A DNA stretch of 39,527 bases from Microcaldota archaeon (GTDB lineage: Archaea > Micrarchaeota > Micrarchaeia > Anstonellales > Bilamarchaeaceae). Positions 16,093-24,922 of this stretch are shown here, piece by piece (position 1 is the first letter of the stretch; each line of letters begins with the position of its first letter). A program made the position numbers and the translations under genes. The notes beneath the pieces are model-generated. The model had not been told where the DNA came from, ran no database searches, and was given only the letters and a program-made list of their open reading frames with translations. Where the stretch lies: NCBI GenBank assembly GCA_023129075.1, contig JAGMCT010000003.1, positions 1 to 39,527 of the forward strand, written 5' to 3'.

Positions 16093-16902
16093 ATGGATTT
16101 GAATGAAGAACTTTTGAGAGCTGCTAAGGAAGGAGATGCGGAAGCAGTTGAACGGCTAATTCAAGAAGGAGCAGATATTAATACAAGGGATGACTGGGGT
16201 GAGACAGCTTTAACACATGCTATCGAGAATGGACATACAGAAACAGCCAAATTCCTTATAGAAAAAGGAGCAGATGTAAATGTAAAGGACTGGGAAGGAC
16301 GGACAGCACTAATACGGGCTGCTGAAAAAGGGTATACAGAAACAGCAAGATTTCTCATAGAAAAAGGAGCAGATATTAATACAAAGGACATCCTTGGTAA
16401 GACAGCACTAATACTGGCTGCTGAAAAAGGGCATACAGAAACAGCAGAATTTCTTATAGAAAAGGGAGCAGACATTAATACAAAGGACATCCTTGGTAAG
16501 ACAGCACTGATGTTGGCCGTAAGTAAAGGACATACAGAAACAGTCGAGTTCTTAATACAAAAAGGAGCAGATGTTGTTTCTGCATATAAAAAATATAACG
16601 CAAGAGAAACAATAAATCAACTTGCAAGAGAAAAACCAGAATTATTCACAAAAGAACAAAGATTTATATTTGAAATGTATTCTAATCCAAAGAAGTTTCC
16701 TCAAGATAAAAAGAAAGAAGTTATCAAGGTTCTAAGGGAATCCCAAAAGAAAGGAATAATATCAAAAATAGAATCATTGAAATTATTTACTAATCTTCAG
16801 GAAATATGGAACGAGAATACAAATATTAAGAGTAAAGAAATGAGAAAACCACTGAATAAACCAGATGGGAATAATCTGAAGAGAATAAACAGAGTGATGT
16901 AA
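16093..16902 (+). CDS. Ankyrin-repeat protein with shared C-terminal domain and RKP tail (5 repeats)
   Basis: The 269-aa protein has about five ankyrin repeats (residues 1-160) with the consensus GxTALxxAxxxGHTETAxFLIEKGADINxKD. A non-ankyrin region follows (about 165-250), shared with the proteins at 16902 and 21030: ETINQLAREKPELFTKEQ, MYSNPKKFPQDKKKEV, ESLKLFTNLQEIWNEN. The end is MRKPLNKPDGNNLKRI. Repeats 3 and 4 are nearly identical in DNA. No signal peptide or membrane helix is present, so the protein is probably cytoplasmic. Ankyrin repeats normally bind other proteins; the partner is unknown. Its TAA overlaps the next ATG in TAATG, so the pair is translationally coupled. Confidence 0.9.
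   Translation: MDLNEELLRAAKEGDAEAVERLIQEGADINTRDDWGETALTHAIENGHTETAKFLIEKGADVNVKDWEGRTALIRAAEKGYTETARFLIEKGADINTKDILGKTALILAAEKGHTETAEFLIEKGADINTKDILGKTALMLAVSKGHTETVEFLIQKGADVVSAYKKYNARETINQLAREKPELFTKEQRFIFEMYSNPKKFPQDKKKEVIKVLRESQKKGIISKIESLKLFTNLQEIWNENTNIKSKEMRKPLNKPDGNNLKRINRVM
16351..16550 (+). repeat. Tandem 99-bp repeat inside the first ankyrin gene
   Basis: The 30 bases starting at 16381 (beginning ACAAAGGACATCCTTGGTAA) recur at 16480 with exact sequence, 99 bp apart. The flanks also align closely, with GAAAAAGGAGCAGATATTAA matching GAAAAGGGAGCAGACATTAA. This equals one 33-residue ankyrin repeat and marks a recent in-frame unit duplication. Confidence 0.8.
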
Positions 16903-17507
16903 TGAATTTGAATGAAAAACTGCTGAAAGCTTCTAAGAAAGGAGATACAGAAGAAGTTGAATTACTACTAAAAAAAGGAGCAGATATAAATGCAAAAGAC
17001 GTGAATGGTAAGACAGCACTAATGTGGGCTGCTGGGTATGGACCAATAGAAATAGCTGAATTACTAATAGAAAAAGGAGCGGATGTAAATGCAAGGAATG
17101 AATATGGTCAGACTGCACTTATGTGGGCTACAATGTATGGACATAAAAAAATAGTTGAATTACTAATACAAAAAGGAGTAGATGTTTTTTATGCATATAA
17201 ACATAATGATGCAAGAGAAACAATAAATCAACTTGCAGGAGAAAAACCAGAATTATTTACAGAAGAACAGAAACTTATGTTTGAAATGTATTCTAATCCA
17301 GAGAATATCTCTCTGGATAGAAGAAAAGAAGTGCTTAAACTACTTAGAAAATTCCAAAAGAAAGGCTCAATATCAAAAACAGAATCATTGGAATTATTTA
17401 CTAATCTTCAGGAAATATGGAACGAGAATACAAATATTAAGAGTAAAGAAATGAGAAAACCAGAGAAGAAACCAGATAAAAACAAGATAAGGAAAGCAAT
17501 TCAATAA
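16902..17507 (+). CDS. Ankyrin-repeat protein with shared C-terminal domain and RKP tail (3 repeats)
   Basis: This 201-aa paralogue of the previous protein starts with MNLNEKLLKASKKGDTEEVE, has three ankyrin repeats (GKTALMWAAGYG, GQTALMWATMYGH), and then the same C-terminal domain. ARETINQLAGEKPELFTEEQ, MFEMYSNPEN and SLELFTNLQEIWNENTNIKS are nearly identical to the first protein. It ends MRKPEKKPDKNKIRKAIQ. The difference in repeat number with a constant C-terminal half suggests a fixed functional end and a variable recognition part (inference). The start lies in the TAATG overlap. Confidence 0.88.
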   Translation: MNLNEKLLKASKKGDTEEVELLLKKGADINAKDVNGKTALMWAAGYGPIEIAELLIEKGADVNARNEYGQTALMWATMYGHKKIVELLIQKGVDVFYAYKHNDARETINQLAGEKPELFTEEQKLMFEMYSNPENISLDRRKEVLKLLRKFQKKGSISKTESLELFTNLQEIWNENTNIKSKEMRKPEKKPDKNKIRKAIQ

Positions 17508-17604
17508 ATTCCTTTTCCAAGAAGAAAATCCACAGCGTTTAAATATTTCTTTTTAAAGGTTCGCATTACACTGCGCACTTTTAGGCTTTTCTACGCATTA
17601 CAAT
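17508..17604. other. Convergent spacer with a TATA-like box and a direct repeat
   Basis: This 97-bp spacer separates the convergent ankyrin and helicase genes. It contains GTTTAAATA and two exact copies of CGCATTACA (17562-17570 and 17594-17602). A short TGCG/CGCA pair lies between and around them. I cannot fold it into a tRNA. It may be termination sequence or a small transcript; evidence is weak. Confidence 0.3.
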
Positions 17605-19797
17605 CTAAACTGAACACCAATCCTTTACTCTTTTGCTTATCTCTTTTGCGCTATCCTTATGCAGATAATAATTATCATTTCCGCACTGCGAGTCCAGTAT
17701 ACACTTGGGGCACCCACTCTCACATTCACAGTTCTTGAGCCTCTCATAACTCATTCTTGCAATCCTTGAAAAATTAGAATAAATAATATCAGAAATCCCG
17801 TTCCCTTCCTCCATTCCTTCATATACATACATCCTTCCGGAAGGATAGCTTATTCCTCCTACCTCTTTTTGGTCCCCTCCGCTCACCGCAGGGCTCATTG
17901 AAATGAATACATGCTCAAACCCGTGGATTCCCCCCTGGAAATCCTCCACATCAAAGGAAAAAGGGTCAATATCCATCCACAATGCATAGGTATCATATTC
18001 ATATACATACGGCTCCTCAAAATTCTGATTTCCAATCCTTGTTCCCCTGAATACATCCTTTACTACAAATCCTGAAACGCTGTCCCTTATATGAATTTTC
18101 CCATAGGATAATGCAATCTCCCCCATCTCCTTGTGCTTTTTCTCTTCCAATACTTCTGCTTCCCTCTCTCTTACAGGCTGTGTATATGCCTCAACATTAT
18201 CCCCTACTAGTTCCACATATGCAACCCCATTCTCCAAATCCAGTCCTTTTGAAACAAACGCCCTCCCCCCATGCAGGTATATCGCCCCTTCAAAAAGCTC
18301 CCCAATGGCCATTGCAATATCCCTTTGCCCTATCTGCTTCTGCGTTCCTGCATCAAGAATACGAATATTTTTTCCACCGCTTCTTATATTCAATTTATGT
18401 ATCCTTCTTGCTCCTTCAATACTCACAGAATAAAAATAACCCCATCTCTTCATCAGCCCTTCTTCTTCCAATTCCTTAACAATTTCCTCCCATCCATTCT
18501 CTTCTATTTCCTCTTTGGTAAGCATCAGGTCTTTTGCAGAAGAAAGTACATGCCATTTTAGAATATGCCCATTCCCAGGATTTACATAACAGCTCTCAGG
18601 CTCCCCATGCAGATATTCCTCTTCATTTTCATAGTAATACATATCCAAAGGACTCTCCCTCGCGATAAACACCCCATAAGCCTCCTGTCCTTTTCTCCCG
18701 CATCTCCCTATCCTTTGCTCAACCTTTGTAATACTTCCAGGAAACCCTGCCAGTATAACAGCATCCACATCCCCCATATCCATTCCCAGCTCAAGTGCAG
18801 AAGTAGTTGCCATTACTGCATTCCTATTTTTTTTGAATTCCTGCTCAAGCTTTTCCCTATTCTTATAAGTTAATCCTGCTCTGTAAACCATCACAGGAAT
18901 GTCCATTCCCTTTCCCATAAGCCCGAGCCGCTCAACCACAGAATGCGAATTTCCGAATATAAGGGTTTTCACCCCAAGCTCTTCTGCAACTCTCAGAGAA
19001 GTGGTGGTGTAGCTCTCTGTTTCCGGATTAATAAGAACATGCTCTACTTTTCCTCTGCTTCCTCCTGCTCCTTTCACCTCTTCAAAAGCTTCCCCAAAAA
19101 GCTTTTCACAGAATCCCCCTGCGTTCATTACAGTTGCAGAGGTTGCAATAAACTGCAATTTTCTCTTAAACCTATTTTTCAAAAGCCTTTTTAATCTCAT
19201 TACTATATTTGCAGAATGGGCTCCAAGCGTCCCGCTGTAGGTGTGTATTTCATCCACAACCACCAACCCCAATTTACTCAGGAATTCCTCAAACAATCTA
19301 TTATTCAACAAAATATGGTGAAGCATATCCATATTCGTTATCAAAACCTGGGGAGGATTTTCCCTTATCTTCTTTCTTTTGTGCTGAGGCACATCTCCGT
19401 CATAAATCTCTGCTCTTATTCCATACAGCCTGAACGGTTCAAACCTTTTCAGCTGGTCTCTTTCCAGAGCCTTTGTAGGGTAAAGCAAAAGTACTGTTTT
19501 TCCTTCTACTGCTTTTTCCACTATTGCAGAAAGGAATATCTCGCTCTTTCCGCTTGCAGTTGGTGCTGTAATCACCACGTTCTTCCCTTTTTTTACTTTT
19601 TTAATTCCTTCAGCCTGATGCTTGTATAATTTTTCTATTCCAATTTGGGAAAATACGCTCTTTACAATAGGATTCAGTCCTACCTCTCCATATTTTATTC
19701 TCTGGTTTCTCTTAAATGCCCTCTTCGGGCTAAATTGCTCAAGCATTTTTCCCCATTTTTTTCTAATATGGAATCCTTTTAAAATAAAAGGAGACAC
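17605..19797 (-). CDS. DEAD/DEAH-box helicase with C-terminal DUF1998 cysteine cluster
   Basis: The 730-aa protein is a superfamily 2 helicase: HQAEGI (Q-like), Walker A APTASGKSE (Lys84), TKALERDQ, DEIH at about 182-185, motif III TSATV, and helicase C motifs ATTSALELGMD and QRIGRCGRKGQ. The C-terminal region ends with the cysteine cluster CECESGCPKC plus DSQC, typical of DUF1998 and of the MrfA/YprA-like DNA-repair helicases. That family translocates 3'-5' on DNA, so a role in DNA repair is likely. The frame starts at GTG 19797, which sits in a GAGGTG sequence. The ATG at 19746 (MLEQFSPKRA) is a plausible alternative start. It interrupts the ankyrin/HEAT island on the opposite strand. Confidence 0.9.
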   Translation of the reverse strand: MSPFILKGFHIRKKWGKMLEQFSPKRAFKRNQRIKYGEVGLNPIVKSVFSQIGIEKLYKHQAEGIKKVKKGKNVVITAPTASGKSEIFLSAIVEKAVEGKTVLLLYPTKALERDQLKRFEPFRLYGIRAEIYDGDVPQHKRKKIRENPPQVLITNMDMLHHILLNNRLFEEFLSKLGLVVVDEIHTYSGTLGAHSANIVMRLKRLLKNRFKRKLQFIATSATVMNAGGFCEKLFGEAFEEVKGAGGSRGKVEHVLINPETESYTTTSLRVAEELGVKTLIFGNSHSVVERLGLMGKGMDIPVMVYRAGLTYKNREKLEQEFKKNRNAVMATTSALELGMDMGDVDAVILAGFPGSITKVEQRIGRCGRKGQEAYGVFIARESPLDMYYYENEEEYLHGEPESCYVNPGNGHILKWHVLSSAKDLMLTKEEIEENGWEEIVKELEEEGLMKRWGYFYSVSIEGARRIHKLNIRSGGKNIRILDAGTQKQIGQRDIAMAIGELFEGAIYLHGGRAFVSKGLDLENGVAYVELVGDNVEAYTQPVREREAEVLEEKKHKEMGEIALSYGKIHIRDSVSGFVVKDVFRGTRIGNQNFEEPYVYEYDTYALWMDIDPFSFDVEDFQGGIHGFEHVFISMSPAVSGGDQKEVGGISYPSGRMYVYEGMEEGNGISDIIYSNFSRIARMSYERLKNCECESGCPKCILDSQCGNDNYYLHKDSAKEISKRVKDWCSV

Positions 19798-19886
19798 CTC
19801 ATTTCCGGTGTTTCCGTTATATTCGTTGTAATAAACAGAAGGTTTAAATACATTTGTTGCAATAAATCTATTGGAGTGTTAAAAGT

Positions 19887-21029
19887 ATGGAAGAGAAAAC
19901 AAGGTTTAGAACATTTGCGGAGAAAAATCTCCCCTTTCTTACTGGAATTTATGATTACATTGAAGAAAAAACTGAAGAAAGAAGAATTGAGAGACGAATC
20001 CTTGCAGAGGAAGTAAGAACAAATTTATTTGTTAAAAGTAAGATGCACGAGCTTTTTGATGAGAACAAAAACGAAATGGCCATCCATGGTTTGGAGAAGG
20101 TCGCCAAGGAAGGTAAGGATATTTCGATAGCTGTTCCCTCCCTTTTGAAAGTCATTTTTTCAACTAAAATTAAGAATGCCCATGTAAAAGCAGGTTCTGC
20201 AAGAGCTTTGGCCAAAGCTGCTAAAAATGAGAAAAACAGGCAGTTTATCGTTGACCAAATCATTGAGAAAATATCTCCTGATGGAGATACGAAAAACTGG
20301 GGAAGTATGTCTTGTGCACTCTCATTTCTTTCTCATGCTATTAATCAAGATATTGATATTTCCATTGCTTTCCCCAAGTTAAATAATCTGCTTCTTGACA
20401 AATATTGGGCCAATTTATATGCTTCTGGAGATGATTTCAATATCAAAATGAAAGCAATTGATCTTTTTCGGCGTGCTGCCATAAACGGAATTGACATCTC
20501 CACCTCGTTTCCGGTATTTTTGAATTTACTCGTTACTGGAGATGGGGAAACATATAATACAGACTATAGCAGGAGGACAATCACAAGGGTTTTGAGAGAG
20601 GCAGCAGAAACAGGTGCAGACATCTCTCTCGTTATTCCCAAACTTATTGAATTTCTTGGAGAGCGAGATCCAGATCTAACAAAAGATGCTAAGGAAGCTT
20701 TAGCATATGCAGTTACAAATGAAAAAACAAGAGAACTGACATTAAGGTTGCTTGTAGAGTCAATGGCGGCTCATGATAATAACATACGACTTGGAAATGT
20801 TTTTAGCACTCTTGAGATTTCTGCTGAAAACTGCAAAAGCAAGAAAGAACTAGTGCAATTTCTAAGGAGGATGGGTGGTTCTTTGGAAGTAAAGGAATTA
20901 GCAAAGAAAATCTACAATGAATGGATGGATAAGCAGAACAAAAAAATAGAATTGCAGAGACCTGAAATGAGAAAACCACAGAAGAAACCTAATAGGAATA
21001 ACCTGAAAAGAATGGAAGGAATGGTTTAG
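19887..21029 (+). CDS. HEAT-like repeat protein with RKP tail
   Basis: This 380-aa, almost wholly helical protein has a degenerate repeat with the signature GxDISxxxPxLxxLL at least four times: GKDISIAVPSLLKVI (about residue 77), DIDISIAFPKLNNLL (about 155), GIDISTSFPVFLNLL (about 200) and GADISLVIPKLIEFL (about 243). Helices such as ARALAKAAKNEKNR and KEALAYAVTNEKTR lie between them. This resembles HEAT/armadillo solenoids, which bind proteins. It ends IYNEWMDKQ, then ELQRPEMRKPQKKPNRNN and LKRMEG, the same tail as the ankyrin proteins. No signal peptide is seen. The next gene begins immediately after its stop codon, so HEAT and ankyrin proteins are co-translated. A TTTAAATA box at 19843-19850 and a GGAGTG site precede the ATG. 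Confidence 0.85.
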   Translation: MEEKTRFRTFAEKNLPFLTGIYDYIEEKTEERRIERRILAEEVRTNLFVKSKMHELFDENKNEMAIHGLEKVAKEGKDISIAVPSLLKVIFSTKIKNAHVKAGSARALAKAAKNEKNRQFIVDQIIEKISPDGDTKNWGSMSCALSFLSHAINQDIDISIAFPKLNNLLLDKYWANLYASGDDFNIKMKAIDLFRRAAINGIDISTSFPVFLNLLVTGDGETYNTDYSRRTITRVLREAAETGADISLVIPKLIEFLGERDPDLTKDAKEALAYAVTNEKTRELTLRLLVESMAAHDNNIRLGNVFSTLEISAENCKSKKELVQFLRRMGGSLEVKELAKKIYNEWMDKQNKKIELQRPEMRKPQKKPNRNNLKRMEGMV

Positions 21030-21536
21030 ATGGATTTGAATGGAAAACTGCTGAAAGCTGCTGAGAAAGGAGATACAAGAGAGGTTGAACGGTTAATACA
21101 AGAAGGAGTAGATATAGATGCAAAAGATAATTATGGTTGGACAGCACTACTACTGGCTGCTAAGGAAGGACATACAAAAACAGCTGAACTATTGATAGAA
21201 AAAGGAGCAGATGTTATTTACGCATATAAACATTATAGTGCAAAAACAACAATAAACCAAATAGCAGAAGAAAAACCAGAGTTATTTACAGAAAAAGAGA
21301 AACTCATGTTTGATTTGTATTCTAATCCAGAAAAGATTCCTCAAGATAAAAAGAAAGAAGTAATTGAAGCTTTAAGAGAATCCCAAAAGAAAGGTTCAAT
21401 AACAAAAGAACAATCATTACAATTATTTACTAATCTTCAGAAAATATGGAATGAGAATACAGATATTAGGAGTAAGGAACTGAGAAAACCAAGAAATATA
21501 AGAAATCAGAATAGAATAAAGAGAATAGTAAACTAA
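21030..21536 (+). CDS. Ankyrin-repeat protein with shared C-terminal domain and RKP tail (2 repeats)
   Basis: The 168-aa protein is the shortest of the three ankyrin paralogues. It has two repeats (MDLNGKLLKAAEKGDTREVE; GWTALLLAAKEGHTKTAELL), then the common C-terminal domain (TINQIAEEKPELFTEKEK, MFDLYSNPEKIPQDKKKEV, LFTNLQKIWNENTDIRSK) and the tail LRKPRNIRNQNRIKRIVN. It begins at the base after the HEAT gene's stop and has no own ribosome-binding site, so its translation probably depends on the HEAT gene. That coupling suggests the two products act together (inference). Confidence 0.87.
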   Translation: MDLNGKLLKAAEKGDTREVERLIQEGVDIDAKDNYGWTALLLAAKEGHTKTAELLIEKGADVIYAYKHYSAKTTINQIAEEKPELFTEKEKLMFDLYSNPEKIPQDKKKEVIEALRESQKKGSITKEQSLQLFTNLQKIWNENTDIRSKELRKPRNIRNQNRIKRIVN

Positions 21537-21585
21537 TCAAAGAAAAGAAAAAGCTTTTAAACTGTTTCCCATATTCTATAACTTA

Positions 21586-22047
21586 ATGGAGAAAATCAAA
21601 ACCCTCCAAACTCGTGCTCTTGGATGGACCCAGGAAAAACACATGTCCCTTAAATTTCTCTTTATGCGAAAGTCAAAGAAAGAAGACCTTCTCTCAAAAG
21701 CAAAACATCTTCACGTTATTGCAAAAACTGCCAAGGAAATATGGAAAAATGGAATATGGAAAGATATAATAGATGAAGAAAGACCAACCATGGGCTTCCA
21801 CACAGGACAGATATCTTTTTATCGTGCAATTCTTGATGAAACTCAAAAAGAAGACATGTCTCCGGATACCTTGGACCACCTCTCAAACCTCTTAAACAAT
21901 AAAGAAAAGATTCTTGAGCATATCAAAAAAAGAGAACTCCCAAAAGAAATAAAAATACTAAAAGAAGAATACCACGAACCGGATGTTCTTATTGCCTATT
22001 TTAAGAAGTACTGCTCAAAAGAAACTGAGAAAGAAGAAAGCTCTTAA
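21586..22047 (+). CDS. Unknown helical protein
   Basis: I do not recognise this 153-aa protein. It is charged and mostly helical, with LLSKAKHLHVIAKTAKEIW, a central MGFHTGQISFYRAIL, LDHLSNLLNNKEKILEH and a Lys/Glu-rich end. It has no signal peptide, and it does not carry the tail module of the neighbouring repeat proteins. A CTTTTAAAC box centred about 27 nt before the ATG suggests its own leaderless promoter. One base separates it from the convergent L15e gene. Confidence 0.7.
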   Translation: MEKIKTLQTRALGWTQEKHMSLKFLFMRKSKKEDLLSKAKHLHVIAKTAKEIWKNGIWKDIIDEERPTMGFHTGQISFYRAILDETQKEDMSPDTLDHLSNLLNNKEKILEHIKKRELPKEIKILKEEYHEPDVLIAYFKKYCSKETEKEESS

Positions 22048-22048
22048 T

Positions 22049-22597
22049 CTATTTGCTGATTCCTTTCTTCATTCTTTCCTTTTTCTTTGACCTTCTCCTC
22101 ACTTTCTTTTTTCCTTTTGCCCTTAAGCCTCTGCCCTTTTGCCCTGAACTGCTTAATCCTCTATACACTCTTCCCTTTCCGAGGTTAAGGTCCAGGATGC
22201 TCAAATCCACAAGTATTACCTCGTAGAATTTATTTCTTCCATCCTCCCCTACCCAATAGGAGTTCAGCACTTCAAGATTAGGATATTCCCTATTAACTTT
22301 CTGTTCTGCTATTGTCTGATGGCTCATGTCCGGGGATTTAATCAGATAATTCTTTGAAGGCTTTCTTCCACCCTTTGGCTTTCTTCTTCTCCTGTTTCCT
22401 TTTCCAATCCTTGTTCTTACAACAACATAACCCTGTTTTGCTTTATATCCAAGTTCTCTTGCTCTTGTAACATTGGTTGGTTTTACACGAAGAATTACGA
22501 GCTCGCCTCTCCATTCCACAAGCCTTTGTTTATAGATATCGTCCCTTTCCTTTCTTGTTTGTTCAAAGTTCTGTTTAATATACTTATATGCACCCAT
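22049..22597 (-). CDS. rpl15e: Large ribosomal subunit protein L15e
   Basis: This is a structural protein of the 50S subunit found in archaea and eukaryotes and absent from bacteria. The 182-aa length and sequence are typical: GAYKYIKQNF, RLVEWRGELVILRVKPTNVT, RARELGYKAKQGYVVVR, KGNRRRRKPKGGRKP, REYPNLEVLNSYWVGEDGR, FYEVILVD and RGLSSSGQKGRGLRAKGKK. A long basic C-terminus contacts rRNA. It is transcribed divergently from the ATP synthase operon. The TATA element TTTTTAAAATAA at 22673-22662 would give a leader of about 45 nt. Confidence 0.97.
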   Translation of the reverse strand: MGAYKYIKQNFEQTRKERDDIYKQRLVEWRGELVILRVKPTNVTRARELGYKAKQGYVVVRTRIGKGNRRRRKPKGGRKPSKNYLIKSPDMSHQTIAEQKVNREYPNLEVLNSYWVGEDGRNKFYEVILVDLSILDLNLGKGRVYRGLSSSGQKGRGLRAKGKKKVRRRSKKKERMKKGISK

Positions 22598-22661
22598 TCT
22601 AAAACCTCGCTCTATTCAGGGAACTACTCCCACATCTTGAGCATTCCCTTATAACATACGG

Positions 22662-22695
22662 TTATTTTAAAAACCTTTTTATTTATGCTTTAAAC
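22662..22695. promoter_or_regulatory. Divergent promoters of rpl15e and the ATP synthase operon
   Basis: On the minus strand TTTTTAAAATAA (22673-22662) lies upstream of rpl15e. On the plus strand CTTTAAAC (22688-22695) is centred about 24 nt before the ATG at 22715, fitting a nearly leaderless start of the first ATPase gene. Confidence 0.5.
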
Positions 22696-22714
22696 TCCAA
22701 GGCAGGGTTGTTAT

Positions 22715-23035
22715 ATGAAAAGTTCCTTTATGAATGTTGTGGGAGAGGTAAAGGAAGCAGAAAAAAAAGCCAATATTATAGAGGAAGACGCAGAGATAGA
22801 AGCCGAAAGAGTAATAAAAGAAGGAAAAGAGCAGGCTTCTGAAATAATTTTTGATGCTGAAAAAGAAGCTCTTAATGTAAGAAATAATATTATAAAAAGG
22901 GGAGAGAAAACAATAAACAATGAAGTAAAAAAGATAATAGACAAGGTGGAAAAGGAATCACAAAAAATAAAAAAACTCAATCTGACTCCAAAGCAAAGGG
23001 AGAAGGTGTTCAAAGAATTCGTTTCCTCAGTGTGA
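22715..23035 (+). CDS. ahaH: A-type ATP synthase subunit H
   Basis: The 106-aa protein is a single long charged helix (for example EVKEAEKKANIIEEDAEIEA). It matches the small coiled-coil subunit H, which pairs with subunit E to form the peripheral stalks of the archaeal A1Ao ATP synthase. Identification rests on helix character, length and position as first gene of the operon before subunit I. The next gene starts 4 nt after its stop. Confidence 0.85.
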   Translation: MKSSFMNVVGEVKEAEKKANIIEEDAEIEAERVIKEGKEQASEIIFDAEKEALNVRNNIIKRGEKTINNEVKKIIDKVEKESQKIKKLNLTPKQREKVFKEFVSSV

Positions 23036-23039
23036 GCAT

Positions 23040-24914
23040 ATGTTAAGGCCAGTTGAAATGCAGAAGGTTAATATGGCCGTTCCCAAATCTCTTCTAAATA
23101 ATATACTCAAAAAGATACATTCCCTTGGATTGATAGAAATAAGAAGGTTCAAGCAGGAATTTCCTGCAGGAAAAACCGTTGAATTATACGACGGGGTTGC
23201 TTCTCAGGTTGTAAGGCTTAGAAGATTAAAAAGACTATTGAGAATAAAAACCAGAAAATCTGTTGAGCTTGAACTGAACGAAGCGCTGAAGAGATCTGAA
23301 AAACTTTCTTTTGATTCCACTCTTGAATCCTACCACCATGAACTCAGGAGATACAAAAAGGAGCAGGCTTCACTTGAATATAGGTTGAGGCGCACTCTTG
23401 AAATTCTTTTTCTTGGAGATGTTGATCTCTCGCAGATGCAGACTGAAAAATTGGAATTCCATGTTGGAAAGATACCAAAGCAAAAACTTACTCAATTAAG
23501 AAAATATCTCCAGGAAAACCATCCTGAAAATTATGAACTAAAATTTCATGCTCTTAAGGATGAAACTGTTATTGCGCTCTTATCCAAAAAGGAAGCCTTT
23601 GACGGGAGTTTTGCACTCTCAAGATTCGGCTTCACAGAAATAAATACCGAGGGTTTTACAACCCCCCAGAAGACAGCAAAGCAGATAAGGGCAAAGATAT
23701 CCGAAAGAAAAGAGAAGATAAAAAAAATAAATGAAAAACTTTTTCATATTGCTGATGATTACAGGGAGGAACTGCTGGTTCTGGAAGGGGCGCTTTCTTT
23801 GTGGGCCGATAGGTTGAACCTCACAAAGGAATTTGGAATGAGTGAAAGAACAGCATTCATTACGGGTTGGGTAGTTTCTTCAAAGTATGAAAAGTTCAAA
23901 ACAGCACTTGAAAAGGAATTCGAAGGCTCTATTTTCATCCAGAAGGCCGAAGCGGACGAAGAATCGCCGGTGGTTCTTGATAATCCAGAGGTAGCAAGTC
24001 AGTTTCAGTTTCTTGTTGAACTATTTTCCCTGCCAAAACCCGGAGAGATAGACCCCACCATTATACTATTTTTTACAATACCAATAATATACGGCATGAT
24101 GTTCGGTGATGTTTTTTATGGTATAATCTCATTTATTTTTGCAACATTTCTTTACACAAAGTTCAAGAAAGGAATGATGCATGAGATTGCAAGGATATGG
24201 GCGCTCTCAGGGATTGCGGGAATTATTTTTGGAATTGCTTTTGATGAATGGCTGGGAACATCGCATTTTGCTTTCCTTAATTTATTTGCAAACCTGGGTT
24301 GGTTGAGTCCTGTTGCAGGGCCCCTTTACGACGGCTTCAGCAGGTCCCATGGACTGCCCCTGCTCATTGTTGCCTCCATTTTTATCGGCCTTATACATCT
24401 TGCACTTGGTTTCCTTCTTGGTGCAATAAATGAATGGCACCACAATAGAAAACATGCTTATGCAAAACTCTCATGGATTTTTTTTGAACTTGGTGCTTTC
24501 CTTACGATTGCAACCTACATGTATAACCTCTTCCCTGAAGCAGTAGGGTTTGCAGGAGCAATCATTCTTGGGGTTTCATTCATACTTATTGCAGTCTTTG
24601 AAGGATTGATAGGGATAGTTGAAATACCAAGTTTACTCGGGAATGTTCTTTCCTATGCAAGGATTGCTGCCGTAGGGCTTGCAGGCGTGATGATTGCAGA
24701 GGTTATCAATGAGGCACTGTTCCCTACAGGGGCAGGCGGAATTCTTGGAGTGCTTTTAGTACTTCCATTATTGCTCTTTTTGCACTTTTTAAACATTTTA
24801 TTGGCAATGGTAGAATGCATCATACAAGGCGGACGTCTCAATCTTGTGGAATTCTACTCAAAATTCTTCCAGGGTGGAGGAAGGGTTTTTGTTCCTTTTA
24901 AAATAGAAAAATAG
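23040..24914 (+). CDS. atpI: A-type ATP synthase subunit I (membrane stator subunit a)
   Basis: Subunit I carries the half-channels for ion flow next to the c-ring and anchors the peripheral stalks. The 624-aa protein has a soluble N-terminal half with helical hairpins (about 1-330). A membrane half follows with roughly seven to eight segments, starting at DPTIILFFTIPIIYGMMFGD. The essential Arg of the channel is in SYARIAAVGLAGVMIAEV near residue 540, and an acidic ALVECI-like segment (LLAMVECIIQGGRLN) follows. The C-terminus FVPFKIEK is typical. Its TAG stop is fused to the GTGA ribosome-binding site of subunit K. Confidence 0.95.
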   Translation: MLRPVEMQKVNMAVPKSLLNNILKKIHSLGLIEIRRFKQEFPAGKTVELYDGVASQVVRLRRLKRLLRIKTRKSVELELNEALKRSEKLSFDSTLESYHHELRRYKKEQASLEYRLRRTLEILFLGDVDLSQMQTEKLEFHVGKIPKQKLTQLRKYLQENHPENYELKFHALKDETVIALLSKKEAFDGSFALSRFGFTEINTEGFTTPQKTAKQIRAKISERKEKIKKINEKLFHIADDYREELLVLEGALSLWADRLNLTKEFGMSERTAFITGWVVSSKYEKFKTALEKEFEGSIFIQKAEADEESPVVLDNPEVASQFQFLVELFSLPKPGEIDPTIILFFTIPIIYGMMFGDVFYGIISFIFATFLYTKFKKGMMHEIARIWALSGIAGIIFGIAFDEWLGTSHFAFLNLFANLGWLSPVAGPLYDGFSRSHGLPLLIVASIFIGLIHLALGFLLGAINEWHHNRKHAYAKLSWIFFELGAFLTIATYMYNLFPEAVGFAGAIILGVSFILIAVFEGLIGIVEIPSLLGNVLSYARIAAVGLAGVMIAEVINEALFPTGAGGILGVLLVLPLLLFLHFLNILLAMVECIIQGGRLNLVEFYSKFFQGGGRVFVPFKIEK

Positions 24915-24922
24915 GTGAAAAT

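Noticed and set aside
16351-16550. Regular 99-bp tandem units, considered as a CRISPR or satellite array
   Set aside because: The period equals 33 codons and the units encode ankyrin repeats. There are no unique spacers and no cas genes.
17508-17604. Possible tRNA, because of GGTTCGCATT resembling a T-loop
   Set aside because: No acceptor stem, D-arm or anticodon arm can be paired around it.
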